Under the pieces are notes generated by a model, which was not told the origin of the DNA, did not search any database, and saw only the letters and a program-made list of their open reading frames with translations. From assembly GCA_024741835.1 (NCBI GenBank), contig JAENRP010000058.1, positions 44,887 to 108,886 on the forward strand: a stretch of DNA of 64,000 bases, read 5' to 3'. Shown piece after piece: positions 34,210-46,442 of the stretch. Origin of the DNA: Diplocarpon mali. Lineage: Eukaryota > Ascomycota > Leotiomycetes > Helotiales > Drepanopezizaceae. The position numbers were made by a program, and so were the translations under genes. Each line of letters opens with the position of its first letter. Within the stretch, counting starts at the first letter, position 1.

Positions 34210-36071
34210 AGAACATTTGCAACCGCATGTCTTGAGGCGAGACAGCGAGATCGCTCGTCCAAGTGCCGAGCGGTTTTGTTGCACGTCGCACTCTGCAATT
34301 GCCGTTTCTGCACGTTGTCGAGTCGATGGGACCAGCGTGCTGCATCTTGGAGTGTCTGCACCCGGAAACCCACGACACTGTGACGAGGTGTGTGTGCAGA
34401 CGGTCAAGGGAGATCACGTCGAGTGCAGGGCTTCTTCGCACGGGTTGGTACACGACCGCTTCTCAACTCCCGTTGAAGTCTCGATATATCTCTTGTCACC
34501 AAGTCTTGTTCTTCTTCTGCTCCTACTAAGCACGTGTATTGAAGCTCGTGGCTCTCCACCGCTGACTGCGTCGCAACGCGCGCGATGTCCAGCCCAAGAA
34601 CCGCCGGGCGGCCCAGCTTACGTGGCGCGTCCCTAGAAACATGCCTCTGGTCCGTATGGCGAGGAGCTTTCCATAGGGTTTGGTGATCTTTTTTCTTTCG
34701 TCTTGCGGGTAACGGGTGACGGGTGAACGAGATGGAGGAGGAGGAGAAGAAGAAGATGATGAAGGGGGAATGAGGTTGTAATGTCATGTCGTGCCATGCC
34801 ACTCCCGCCCAGCGGATGAGTGCTCAACTACTCTCCTCTCCCCTCACCCTCCTCTCCTCGCACACCAGGCTCCACCACGCGATGGGACCGGCTCACTAAG
34901 ACTGCACAACGGCGAATCGCGCTCTGGCGCCTTTTTTTCATTCTCTCGTCCTTCCCTACCTTGCACTCTGCGGGTGGGTTTACGTGCGAGTACGAGTGCG
35001 AGGGGGGGAAGGGTTGGGACTGAAGCATATGTATGTATATATGTAGGAATATAGTGAATATCGGTCACGTGCAGGGTCACGTGCAAAGCCTTGGCATAGG
35101 TAGCAATACCTCACTCTCGACCTCTCCCTCTTAGAATAATCATCAACAACGAATACAACAAACAACAGAATCGATTCTCTCTTCCCTTTGAGTGTGCACA
35201 CCTTGTGGAACCAATAATATAAAACATCATCCGAAGAGAATGACAGACTCTGTATGACGAGGGCCCAGATCTGGCGCGCAGGTTCTGGATTGCCTACCGA
35301 CTACAGGATGCCTGGTTGGCATTTCAACATCCAGGATTCGTCGGAGGGTGTAAAGTGTGTCTAAGTATGTTGAGTGTACACAGGTGCTGATTGAGTGAGT
35401 CGGCCTCCAGATTCAGGTTAAGAAGGTCGCTGTTCGCCAAGAGCAAGGACAAGGCAGGGGACGACACTTGCAGAGGAAACTCAGAAGATCTGTCTGTGAT
35501 ATATCTCAGCATGACCTGACCTGGATCTCAAGTCCATAACGGGGACGGGACTCGGGGGGGAGGAGGGGATACTGCAAGACCACGAGCGGAAAACGTGGCG
35601 GCGTGGGACGGAACGGTACTACGATACCAACACCAGTACGTGACGCGGAGTCTGCTGGTCATATCTATCTATCCGCCCCTTGATCAGACGGGTATATATA
35701 TAACCAAATCGTTCTCCACAAGGGGGTGAGTTGCCCGTATCCACCCCGACCCAGAGCAATGCGCACATCTTGTAATGTCTGTAGGAGATAGGAAACGAGG
35801 AGGAAGAGCAGTCTCCCTGCTCTCCAACCCCCCCCCCCTCCCCCCGTGAGCCATCCATCCGCTTCGCAGCCACCACGTGAGCTACGCACCAGGGCTCAAG
35901 CAACGCGAATGCGTCGACCGCTGTTAGATCGTCTTGCGAGATTCTTCCGGCCTCTTGTCCGCCGCCGTCCTCCAGGCCGATGCACCCTCCTCTCCGAGAA
36001 AGGAGACAACACCCGACCTCCACCACGCTCCGTTCGCTCCCATCTCATCTCTCGCCCCGTCGGTTGACGGT
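34210..36071. other. Intergenic between ALO1 and the CFEM gene
   Basis: 1.86 kb at the converging 3' ends of ALO1 (plus) and the CFEM gene (minus). It holds copy 1 of a dispersed repeat (35040-35216) and a C-run near 35,830. No gene recognised. Confidence 0.5.
35040..35216. repeat. Dispersed ~180-bp repeat, copy 1
   Basis: Similar over its whole length to 41757-41937. Shared landmarks: GTGAATATCGGTCACGTG, a second CACGTG-like box 13 nt later, CAACAGAATCGATT, and a CACACCTTGTG end. No coding frame is shared, so it is a non-coding repeat or element fragment. Confidence 0.75.
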
Positions 36072-36736
36072 CTACAGCACCAGAGCAGCGAGCACGGCGG
36101 CGCCCGCGGCGACGACGCCCCCGCGAGCCCTCGACGCGGCGCCAGTGGTAGCAGCTGGCGCGCTGGACGTCGCCGCGGGTGCGCTGCTGGTGCGGGAGGT
36201 GGTGACGAGGATGGTGCCGGGGATGGTGGTGACGGTGGTGACGGGGATGGTGGTGACGGACGCCGCCGTGGTCGCGGTCGACGTGGCGTGGGGATACACA
36301 GAGGCCATGGATCCCTGGGCGGTGATGGAGGTCTGAACTATGCCCGCTTCTCTACAGATGTCTCCCGTGAGGCTGTTTGTTGCTAGACGAGGTGTCAGTA
36401 TGTCTTCCCGTCACTCTCGTGCTCGTGTCTGGTTTGCTTCTCGTGGCCGGAGATAGAGGCAGTTGGATGTGAGAGGAGATGGAGAGCGGGTTACGTACTC
36501 AGTGCATCGGCGTTCGAACAGGCGCTCAGCACACACGGCGTGGCACTGGAGGTGAGCGTGCTCTTCTTCGCGCCGCACTGGCAGGCGTAATCCGAGATGC
36601 CACAGCCGACATTCGCGCTCGCGGTGGCCAGACAGCTGATCGCACACGAGGGGAGCTGCGCGACCAGGCTGGAGATACGCTGCCCCGAGACCTGGGTAGC
36701 TGCGATGGCGAGGACGAAGGCGAGCGACAGGTGCAT
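36072..36736 (-). CDS. CFEM-domain GPI-anchored surface protein
   Basis: Exons 36736-36499 and 36382-36072 on the minus strand; 182 residues, with a 116-nt intron (GTACGT, CTGAC, CTAG). Residues 1-19 form a signal peptide (MHLSLAFVLAIAATQVSG). The CFEM domain follows with eight Cys: SC, SC, GC, AC, QC, PC, AC and finally DIC, the last contributed by exon 2. After a Thr/Ser/Ala-rich stalk, the C-terminus is hydrophobic (GGVVAAGAAVLAALVL), typical of GPI attachment. CFEM proteins sit in the fungal wall or membrane; some bind haem for iron uptake, others act in host interaction. Which role applies here cannot be read from the sequence; the Asp used for haem in Csa2-type proteins was not clearly placed. 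Confidence 0.9.
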
Positions 36737-38861
36737 CTTATTCTTGCTGCTGTCGCTGAAGGCGTTGTTGGTGCTGTCGTCGTTCAAGATGCTGTTATCG
36801 TCGTCGGGTCGGGTCTGGCCTGGTCTGGCTGTCAACGAATGGCTGTGGAGACACTCTTCGAGCGAGAGTATAGTATACAGGAGTGTCTGATGGAAGCAGG
36901 TTAGATTTTTCTTCGCACCAAGCGCCAAAGGCAAAAGGGCGAGACGTCAAGGTATACCTCTCTCTATCTCTCTCTCTCTCTGCCTCTGTCTAGACGGGGC
37001 TGGGGCGGTACGGCCCCCCCGGTCGACATCTGTCTTACTGCAATGGGGATGAGCACAGCAGCTGGTCGATGGGATGATCTGATTTTCTTTTTTCCCCCAT
37101 TTCCCACTTGACTACCAGATGAATCGGTTCCCTGATACGCCTCGGGGCTTGTCCTGAGCTGTATAATGACGGGAGCCCGCTACCGTGCGCCCGTCCCTCA
37201 GCGCTCGTGCTCGGGCTGTCTAGACCGCGTCTAGCAGGCGTCCAAGAGCCCAGAGGGTCCAGAGGATCTGTTGAAGCAGCGAATGCCAGCTCAAGCCATA
37301 AATGAATAAATTATCCATCGTCAGTCGCCGGCAAGGCTTGGACAGAGGTGCCAGAGGGGGCTGTTTGTTGACACCCGACAAGCGAGCCAGCTCAGCTCCT
37401 GAGAGATGGCCCCAGTCCAGGGTAGTCCGCCCAGCAACCAGCCGGCCGGGGTGATTGGCTCCGCCGGTACGCGCTAACCCCGTTCCGGGATAGCGTGCAT
37501 CCAGATCCGATCCACCAATGAGCATATGCACATTCACATCTTAGATCTAGATCTGCCTTTGTGTCTGGATCCACATCTCAGCTCAGATATACGTCCATAT
37601 GTATATCTACAATCCCTCCCCTCTGTTCTTTGATCTCGTCCCCAACGTACCTCGTCTTAGGCCGGACAAAACTACCCGGTGAGAGCGTACACGAAACCCT
37701 GCCAGCGCACCATACCTCGCTGAACACCATCCGTGGGACTAGAATATGGCCGAGTGGTGTCTGTCTAGCCCGCGACGGAGGGGCAGTGCAACTGTATAAG
37801 TAGCCGGAGCGAAACGAACGCCCCCTCACCGGCCAGCCAGTGACCCCTCGCCCCCACGGCTTCTCGACCTCGGCCTCGGGCAGCAGGGCCGAGGTTCTGT
37901 CTGCTGTGTACATGCGACGGTGCGGTACAGTACGGCACGGCAGAGCAAGGTCTGGCGATCTCACTCCGCCTGGTCGCATGGGCGCGCGCGAGCGGGGGCG
38001 GCAGACGACTCTACCGTGTACGATCCTCGGACGAGGCGCCTGTTCGCGGAACCGAGGAGGGGGGGTAGAGAAGTCGTCAGCAAGATCAAAGGCATCGAGG
38101 GTGATCCGTCGCTAACGAGTAAACACAGACACCACCCCCAACGTCAACAACAGCCTCGACAAGCCAACCCGCCCGCCACCTCCCCCGATCCACTAGCTAC
38201 AAGCAGCACCGTCCTTGGGTATGAGATTAGATGGATTGGATTGGATTGGATTGGATTGCATTCTACTACAGTGCAGTGTAGGGTAGCTTAGTGTATCGAT
38301 CATACCGTGAATAGTACATCCACCGCTCTACTTGACGTCTCGAACCTACGAGACGAGCTCTCTGGGACCTCCCCCAGCAATCAGATCCAAGCCCGCCAGC
38401 CAGCCCCAACGCCAGGAAAATCTCCACTCCCACTCCCGCACGCGGACCCCGGCTCACCACCGAGAGTAGACCTCGGCGGGCGTACCAGGGAAGGGGGAAG
38501 TACAGTCCGCTCGCGCGTCCCATCTACAGCTAACAAACCGCACAACCCTTCCAAATCTCTGAACGATTGGCAAAATGTACCAAGCGCCACTTCCCAGCTA
38601 TGGAGAGGCCACATCTGAAAGCCCGAGCATGGAGAGAGCATCACGTGCTGCCTCTGGTATACTCGCTTGTGCACCGTCCCCCCTTCTCCCCCCCCCCCCC
38701 TCGTCGTCAGGTCTAGCCTGGGTGAGGTAGTGTGGCATCGCATGGCACCTCGCGCGTGGGTCGTGATGACGCGGTAGCCATGGCGAGGAGAGCTCCTCGA
38801 CGCAGCTGTCGTAGGTTGCTCTCCTGTGAGCCTCGGCGTGATGTGATGGGGCGAGATGGGA
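36737..38861. other. Intergenic, CFEM promoter and GT32 3' side
   Basis: 2.1 kb. CT-rich run near 36,955-36,990 and GGATT repeats at 38,232-38,258. Open frames overlap on both strands without any family feature. No gene supported. Confidence 0.5.
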
Positions 38862-40261
38862 TCATGAGGCTCCGAAGCCAGCTCCGAGGATAGGTTCGTC
38901 TTTGGTCGTCTCGTCCTTCTCTCCAGACTTGCCGGCGGCTGCGGCCTCGCTTTTCCCGTCGGCAGATGCATCTTTAGCCGTCTTGTCGTCCGCCACAGGA
39001 ACCTTCGCGGCAGGAAACTCGGCAGCAGGGAGGAACTTCGCCGCGTCGGCTGCGGCGGCTTGCAGAGGCAGGCTGATCAACCCAGCGTTGGCGGCCGTCG
39101 CAGGAGCAGCAGCATCGAGCACGCCGGCGCCGGCGCCACCAGCGACCGGTGCGCGTGCAGGGTCGGCCGAGAGAGCCTCCAGCTGAGGCCCCGGGTCAAA
39201 GACGGGCTTCTGGGCCTCCTGCTTCTCCAGCGCGTCCAAGAAGCGCGCCTCCTGCTCGGCCTTGACCCGGTCGGCCTCGTCCGTGAACTTCTTGATCGCA
39301 ATCAGCTTGGCCTGGTCCTCCTCGGACAGCTTCTCGTAGGCGGCCGTGTTGACATCCCACATGGCGACGCACTCGGCGTTCCAGTTGCACTTCTCGACCT
39401 CGCCGTAGGCCGGGTGCATGTGGCGCGGGTGGGCGTCGGTCCAGGCGGAGGCGTGATAGCGGTGCTTGACGAGAGCGAAGCGCGAATGGTGATTCCCCGA
39501 GTCGGAATGGCCCTGCCCGGCGGCAAAGGCCTCGACGTTCAGCACCAGCATCCCCTTGACCAGCACGGCCTCGTCGAGGTTGTGAAAGGTGTCCCACGTG
39601 ACCTCGCGCCCCTCGCGCGCGCTCATCTCGGCCAGCGCGGCCGCGGTGAAGGCTGACGGCCCCGTGCCCGTGAGCACCTCGTCGAAGTCCAGCACGATGT
39701 CGCCGACGCCCTTCCCTTCCTTCAGCGCGACGCCGTGGAGCCATTCCAAGATGCCGTCGATCAGACGCAGCATGAACGGGTTGCCGGGCTTGCACATGAA
39801 GGTCCATTGGCAGAACGATCTCGACTTCTGCCCGAGGATGGGGTGCTGGGCAAAGGTCGGCTCGTCGACCTCGACCCCGATCACAATGTCCACATCCCTC
39901 TCCTCGAAGCGCCGCGGCAGCCAGCGGTCGATCGGCTTCAGGTTCTCGACGTCGATGTCGGCGTAGACTCCGCCCTCGACGTACATGATCAGGTAGCGCA
40001 GCAGATCCGCCTTGATGATGCGCGCGGTGAGCGAGCGGTACACGTCCACGATGTCTGGCCGGTTGATGCCGTGCAGGCCAAAGTGCGCCTCGACGTAGTA
40101 CATGTCGTTATTGTCCGTCAGGACCTCGTACCGGTAGCCCGGGTTCTTCGCCGTCCAGGTCCTGGCCCGACCCAGATCTCGCTCCTCGAATGCCAAGGCG
40201 TCGACCTTCCACGTCTGCCAGACTTTCCGGGGGAAGGTCTCTGGGATGGGGATGGCTGACT

Positions 40262-40293
<32 letters not shown>

Positions 40294-40523
40294 ATGATGA
40301 TGTTGTTACCGCCCGCTGGAGCCAGGAGGGGCTTTTGGTCCGGCGTCACGCCGCGCTTGGAGTTCCCGATGCTGGAGGCCGAGCCGAGGAGATCGAGGTT
40401 AGCCATCAGCAGGAAGAAGACGATAGCGGTGATGTACAGCGGCAGGCATCTCTGGATCTGCTTGGGCACACGATTGCCGAAAGCGGCCTTCGTAGGCGAC
40501 AGTGCTGGACGCATCTTCTCCAT
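38862..40523 (-). CDS. GT32 (OCH1/Hoc1-like) glycosyltransferase
   Basis: Single exon, 553 residues from the ATG at 40523; a second Met three codons on is possible, and an open frame upstream has no similarity. It is a type II Golgi membrane protein: membrane anchor at about 27-47 (PLYITAIVFFLLMANLDLLG), an Asn-run linker (73-87), then the catalytic domain from FPRKVWQTWKVDAL. The Gly-transf DXD motif is YADIDVE (Asp189/Asp191), preceded by IIKADLLRYLIMYVEGG. In yeast, Och1 and Hoc1 add alpha-1,6-mannose during N-glycan outer-chain synthesis. The last 130 residues are Ala/Lys-rich, low-complexity and unlike the family core. GDP-mannose depends on mannose-6-P isomerase, also encoded here. Confidence 0.88.
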
Positions 40524-40879
40524 GATGGCACGCGCTGGAGTTCTCGTGCAAGAGGGGGAGACGACCAAGGCGGTAGGAAGGGTGAAAGGACCATAAAAGT
40601 ACGGAATGGATAAACGAGCGGACGAGTGAGTAGACGGATGAGTGCGGCTTATCAAGTACAACTGGCTGCAACTCGTGCCATGTGCTTGGAGCCACGCTGA
40701 ACAGAAAGGGGGGGGGGGGAAAGGAAAAGAGATCTGGATTTGCGATGTACCGAAGCCATTGGATACCTGTCTACCAGGTAGTCGTACTCGTACTCTGTAC
40801 TGACGGTATCATGGCGTATCTAGATATCTTAGCACAGCTTAGCTCGTCCCAGCTGGTCAGACCCGGTAGAGGACATGAA

Positions 40880-41131
40880 GAAATGCCCGCCAGCCGCCAG
40901 CCACCAACTAGCAGCTAGCAGAGCGTCAAGGCAGATAGAGAATATAAAGAAATGCCCACCAGCCGCCAGCCAGCAGCCAGGAGAGCGTTAAGTTGGGTAG
41001 AGAATATTAAGAAATGCCCGCTATCTACTAACCAGCAGCCAGCAAAGCGTCAAGTTAGGTGGAGAATATAAAGAAATGCCCACCAGCCGCCAGCCGCCAG
41101 CCGCCAGCCACCAGCCACCAGCCAGCAGAGC
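40880..41131. repeat. Minisatellite, four units of 62-69 bp
   Basis: Units start with GAAATGCCC at 40880, 40949, 41011 and 41073. Each has a CCAGCCGCCAGC-type middle and an AGAGCGTCAAG...GAGAATATAAA end. The last unit carries expanded CCAGCCG/CCAGCCA triplet-like runs. Confidence 0.9.
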
Positions 41132-41756
41132 GGGTCGAGCCCAGCCAATTCGACTAAGCTTGCTTACTCCTACTCTTCGGCCCAGCCTGCAAGACCTCGG
41201 ATCGCGTGCCCGGCGCTGCTAAGAATCTCAATTCCCGCACGAGAGCTACTAACAAAATCCATTACTTTGTAGAGCCTCTTAGACTTGTGCTATGGCGGGT
41301 GGTGCTCGGGTAATGCGGTGCTATCTGTATAGGTTTCTACAGTAGCGTTGCTGCTGCTCCAGCTCCCGAGCCCTCGATGCTCGGATGCTTCTGGCCATGA
41401 TTCTTACCCACGTGATCGAGTCTGCTGCCAGTCTGGCCGTGCGACGTCGACGTCAACCGAAGCCTTCTGCGGGCTCGTCGTTGGCAAGGCCCCCACCAAA
41501 GTCATCGTGCCTGAGGCTGTTAGAATATACTAGGATTGTGCTTATGTAATCGTACTTTGTATATTACTCCTGCAGCTCCATCGAACTCAGCATCTACACC
41601 TTGAGATTCTGTCAGCGGCCAAGGGTGAATACTCGGTATGGGCCCGTACCCAACGCAATACGAGAGATACACGAGTAGTCCGGAGTACCTAGAGTGAGGT
41701 AATGTCCCAACCTGCCGCAGACACCTGTCAATGCTGTTTCAAGGGCAGATCGTACA

Positions 41757-41937
41757 TGTAGGAATCGAGTGAATATCGGTCACGTGGAGGGTCACATGCA
41801 AAGGCTTGGCAGAAGCAGCATTACTCTACTTCTTTCTCTCTACCTCCTCGTAGAAGAATCATCAGCAAAGACGACCAACAACAGAATCGATTTTCTCTCC
41901 CTCTTAAGTGTGTACACCTTGTGAATCCAACAGTACA
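41757..41937. repeat. Dispersed ~180-bp repeat, copy 2
   Basis: Same orientation as 35040-35216. It begins TGTAGGAATCGAGTGAATATC and ends near CACCTTGTGAATCCAACA. Small indels separate the two copies. Confidence 0.75.
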
Positions 41938-42664
41938 AGAGCTGAAGCAAAACTGCGGGTGGTCTTGACAAATGTCGATCTCCGTCACTCGGGCTGTTGA
42001 CACGCTCGCTACGCATGTACGGGATCCTAGGAAGCATGTCGCTACGAGTATGAAGTACAGACTCCGTACCTTGGTAGGCACATCAGCAGAATAAATGTCA
42101 AGGGGAAAGATGGCGACACATGTACGTAGTGAATCATCCCGACCTGCTGTACACACACAGTACATATTATAGCCCTGGATGCCAGTGGGGAACGCACAGT
42201 ACTGCCGAGGACCGAGGGTGCTTTAACTCTTCCACACAGTACACAGTACACAGTACAGTACAGTACAATAATACACAGGGAGCCCTGTGCTGTTTCGCAC
42301 GCCAAATGTATCTTGAAACTCTCACCAAGTAGTTTTTCAATTCTTTTATGGGGGGAAAAGGGGGGGAATTCTTGACTCACCGCTCTCATTCTGCCCATAC
42401 AAAGCACCGCTGGTAGAAATGGACAGTGAACCAAACAGAGAAGGGGACGAGTCTGTATCTGTAAAGAGGTGGTTGATGTATTAAGAAGAAAAGGAGGTAT
42501 GCTACGAGAGAAGCTCTAAGAACAGCAGGGTCCGTGCGCCATCAGCGTCAGCTACCCCAACTCCGCATATAAATTTCAATATACAGTAGTTCGAGGCTGC
42601 TTATCTTGCATTGTACACGGTACAACTCACACAAACCTATACTCTTCATTCACCCCCAGATCAG

Positions 42665-43634
42665 ATGGCTGACACTGCCGTGACCTCGACTTCCTTGACT
42701 GCTATTCCCAAGATCGCCGAGGGTAAAGTACGCGACCTATTCGAGGTCGACTCGAAGACCCTCCTTTTTGTCGCGACAGATCGCATATCAGCCTACGATG
42801 TGATAATGCAGAATGTCAGTCCTCTACACGTCGGGTTTGACACAGAAGCTAACGCGAACCTAGGGCATTCCCTCCAAGGGATCTCTCCTGAACCTTCTTT
42901 CGATACATTGGTTCCACGTCCTCTCTAGCATGATCCCCGGCCTGCGCACTCACTACTTGACCCTCGACCTCCCATCTTCTATCCCTGAAGCCGACAAGCC
43001 GGCCCTCAAAAATCGATCGATGCAGGTTCGCCGGCTGAAGGTCTTCCCTATCGAGGCTATCGTCCGGGGATACATCACAGGCTCTGCGTGGAAGGAATAC
43101 CAGCGCGCTGGCACGGTGCACACGATCCCTATCGTGAAGGGTTTGCAAGAGTCGGAGGCGTTCCCTCAAGGCGCTATCTACACCCCGAGTACGAAAGCAG
43201 AAGCAGGCGAGAACGACGAGAACATCTCGGTCGCCCAAGCTGCGGAGGTCGTAGGGCCGAAGTACGCCAAGCGGATCGAGGAGCTAGCGCTGAAGCTATA
43301 TACCACCGCAAGAGACTACGCTATCGCTCGGGGGATCATCATCGCAGATACCAAGTTTGAATTTGGGCTCGACGAGGAAACAGATGAGATCGTACTTGTG
43401 GACGAGGTTTTGACTCCAGACTCGAGTCGCTTCTGGCCGGCGGACAAGTACGAGATCGGGAGAGGCCAAGATAGCTATGACAAGCAATACTTACGAGACT
43501 GGTTAACGACAGAGGGACTGAGGGGCAAGCAGGGAGTCACTATGCCAGAGACGATAGCGAAAAACACGGCGGAAAGGTATCGGGAAGCCTTTGAGATGTT
43601 GACGGGTCAGAAATGGCTCGCCGCTATCCGGTAG
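42665..43634 (+). CDS. ADE1: SAICAR synthetase (phosphoribosylaminoimidazole-succinocarboxamide synthase)
   Basis: Exons 42665-42814 and 42864-43634; 306 residues, the usual length. The 49-nt intron (GTCAGT, GCTAAC, CCTAG) lies after MQN and is followed by [17 protein letters not shown]. The enzyme joins CAIR and aspartate with ATP to make SAICAR, the seventh step of de novo IMP synthesis, in the cytosol. Motifs: [14 protein letters not shown] (ATP-binding), [29 protein letters not shown] (family signature 1), [11 protein letters not shown] (signature 2 region) and [14 protein letters not shown]. The gene for the next enzyme, adenylosuccinate lyase, is about 8 kb downstream. Confidence 0.96.
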
Positions 43635-44996
43635 AGACGGTTAACAAAAGCTGTGAAGGGGTCATGAGGAGCAAAGACTTGTGATGCTTTGTTTCGTATG
43701 CCTGTGAGCTGCAGAACTGCTCGGGTATGGTATAATACGTACAAATTGTGTACAGGATCTAGAGCGCCCCCCTACCCGTACATGTGGCGATCAACGGCCT
43801 ATATCCTTATTCTGGCCTTGCATCGCGCGCATGCAGGCTTGCCCGGGGGAGGTTCACACAGTAGCTTCCTGGCTACTGCACTACATAGCATGCGGCTCCT
43901 TGGCCGGATGATGATCGGTCGAGGCTTGAGCGCCCGTGGGTTTGTTGCCCGCGATCAGGCGTCGGGACAGACTTGATCGGATAGATGATACCTCTACACA
44001 GTAGACTAATATGTATCGCTCTTTCGACGAACCGCAGATCCGGATTGCAATAACGACCCGAGTTCAATTCCAGGATCTATGATTCCTATGATTCCTATCA
44101 TTCTCCTAGACGGTCCTCTTCCAATGATGACGGCGTACCTAGCGACCCCCTTGCAGCTTAGGACGGTTCTGCTACTGTACTGTAATGGTGAGGCTTTGCC
44201 CGCGCCCAACATGTCGTCAGCACCTTCGCTCGCTATTGAGTTGTCTACTTTGAGGGGTTTGGCATCGAGAATCTGAGACCCGCTCGTTGGTTATACACTG
44301 TTATTCCAGAACAAGCCGGACGACGACAAACTCGCGAGCACCTCGCGACTAGTACCTCGGCCTGAAATTACCATTCGGCTTTTGGTTACTGTCACGGTAG
44401 AGACACGCCCGAGGAATACTCGAGGCCCTGGGCTGCTATGAGAATTACATACTATTTTATGTTGCCGCGTGTTGTCAGAATGGGCACAGCAGGTCTTTTT
44501 CCCTCCGACCCCAATAACCGCGTGCTCGTGGTATATTGTGAGCTTAAAGTATTGCCGCCAGCCAACATCTGGACTGACTAGCCATCAGTAAGACGTGGAT
44601 TCAAGGTGGTCTCTAGTGAGAGCCCAAATTTAGCGTACGTCTTCAACGGCATGATGGCAATTTCAACAGGCCCGATTTCTCAATCTGCAATTCACGTACC
44701 TCGGATAGTAGAAGCAAAAGAGTACACCGAGAAGAATACACCGGGAAGCTGTGTCCCAGGCTGCAATGCAAAAGAATTCCCATTCGGATTCTCTCTCCCC
44801 TTCGCCTGGATAACCATTAGTCGTGCTCTCCGGCGAAGCTCTTTCTGCCTGTTCTTTCAGGCTCCTGCCGATTGTTCGTCACCTAGTCGCTTCGTCGCTT
44901 AGTAATCCACGGAAAAGCGCTAACCGTCAGGTCGTTGACGACCTTCTCGTTGGGCCAACAGACAACTCCAAAACATTGCCACCAACCACAAAGAAG
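43635..44996. other. Intergenic, ADE1 3' side and exonuclease promoter
   Basis: 1.36 kb. A repeated ATGATTCCTATGATTCCTATCATTC motif-like stretch lies near 44,079-44,103. No gene or RNA supported. Confidence 0.5.
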
Positions 44997-46442
44997 ATGC
45001 CAGTCCAGTGCCTCCCATGCAATAGGACCTTTGAAGAGCTGAAACACTTTGAACAACACCTGCGATCGTCACGCGCACACGTGAAGCCCCCTGGGCGGAT
45101 ACAAGTTCGAAGCGTCCCGCTTAATCAGTCACGTTCTCCCGTCAAGTCTTACGGTCAAACAAACCGCAATGCTACCAACTGGCCACCTCTCCAGGACGCC
45201 GCTCTCCCTCATCGGACTGCAGCTGGGTCCCTGCGTGAACAGCCGTCGAGGACACTCACCTCCAGCAGATCGTCCCCTGAGCAGGCGACCCCGGTTATCA
45301 AAAGGATTTCCTCGCAGCCGGCACAGTGGACTGCAAGTCTGAAGTCAGAAAGCAAGTCCGTACTCGATACCTTAGCTACCCACCTGAATTCACAAAAAGA
45401 ACTCGAGGCCAACCGGATCCTCGTCCGGCCGTACAACCCCGAGGACTGGGCGCAAGCCCCGCGAAAATGTACGCGATGCCAAGGTATAATATATTCTCAC
45501 CAATTAGCGCTGTTTAGAACGTACTTCTGACCCAGACGAAGGCGCAGAGGCAGTCGTCAGAGACGAATCCTGTATTTTCCACTCATCAAAACGAAACAAA
45601 TATGTATGTCAAAAAGAGACCGGATGCTACTGAAATCCTAACAGATACACCAGAATATAAAGAAGCCGTACAGATGCTGTGCTACTACCGAGAGCAGGGA
45701 GGGCTGCTTACTAGCATCCAAGCATGACTTTCAACTGCCAAGCCGGTTTGCCAAATATGGAGATTTCCGCGAGTCTCCGTTATCCGGTGGGCTCCCGAAA
45801 GCTCGAGCCGTGGTACTGGACTGCGAAATGGCAGGTGTCGTCGGAAACGCTACTGGCGACCCGATACTTCTCTGCGCGATTGACTATGTCACGGGCGCTG
45901 AGATCCTTAACCGTTACATCGTTCCAACTCAGCGCATCACCCAAATGCGATCTGACCTCCACGGCGTCACCAGGGCAACACTCGATGAGGCAGAATCTCG
46001 AGGAATTGCGTTGTCGGGATGGGAAGGCGCTCGCGCGGAGCTGTGGAATCACATTGACGAGGATACGATACTCATCGGCCATGCCTTGGAGAATGATCTT
46101 AATGCTCTACGCATGATCCACCGTCGAATTGTGGACTCTGGGATCTTGGTCCGAAGCGCCATTGGAAGCGGTGTGCAATTTAGCCTGCAGGCTCTATGCT
46201 CTCAGCTGCCCCGCGTAGAAATCCGGAAGAATCGCGGAGGAGTCCATGACTGCTTGGAGGATGTCTTGGCTACGAGAGAGGTTGTGCTTTTCTGTACTCG
46301 ACGTACAGATGAATTCAATGCCTGGGTCAAGGTGAAGAAAGTAGAGCAGGCAAAATTGGAGAGAGAACGTGCAATTTTAAAGGCCGCGAAGGCATTGGCG
46401 AAGGAGAGTGACAGAGCCAGGCTGGAGGCTACAGCTGGGTAA
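44997..46442 (+). CDS. Zinc-finger DEDDh 3'-5' exonuclease (REX4-like)
   Basis: Exons 44997-45483, 45536-45603 and 45645-46442; 450 residues. Introns are 52 and 41 nt, the second unusually short but with GTATGT and ACAG ends. Exon 1 starts with a C2H2 finger (Cys5, Cys8, His21, His28), then a disordered Ser-rich part. Across the splices, KCTRCQ, SCIFH, YRCCATTESREGC and a following His form a probable second zinc site. The exonuclease domain has motif I LDCEMAGV, motif II LIGHALENDLNAL and motif III VHDCLEDV, giving the DEDDh set. Relatives (Rex4, ISG20L) trim structured RNAs, often in rRNA processing. The substrate here is not evident. An in-frame ATG upstream at 44823 lacks the finger context. 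Confidence 0.85.

Larger units (their letters stand above)
40524..42664. other. Intergenic with minisatellite and dispersed repeat
   Basis: 2.1 kb between the diverging GT32 (minus) and SAICAR synthetase (plus) genes. Holds the 62-69-bp tandem repeat and copy 2 of the dispersed repeat. No gene recognised. Confidence 0.5.

Noticed and set aside
44040..44090. Possible tRNA B box (GAGTTCAATTCC)
   Set aside because: No matching acceptor stem, A box or cloverleaf could be folded around it.
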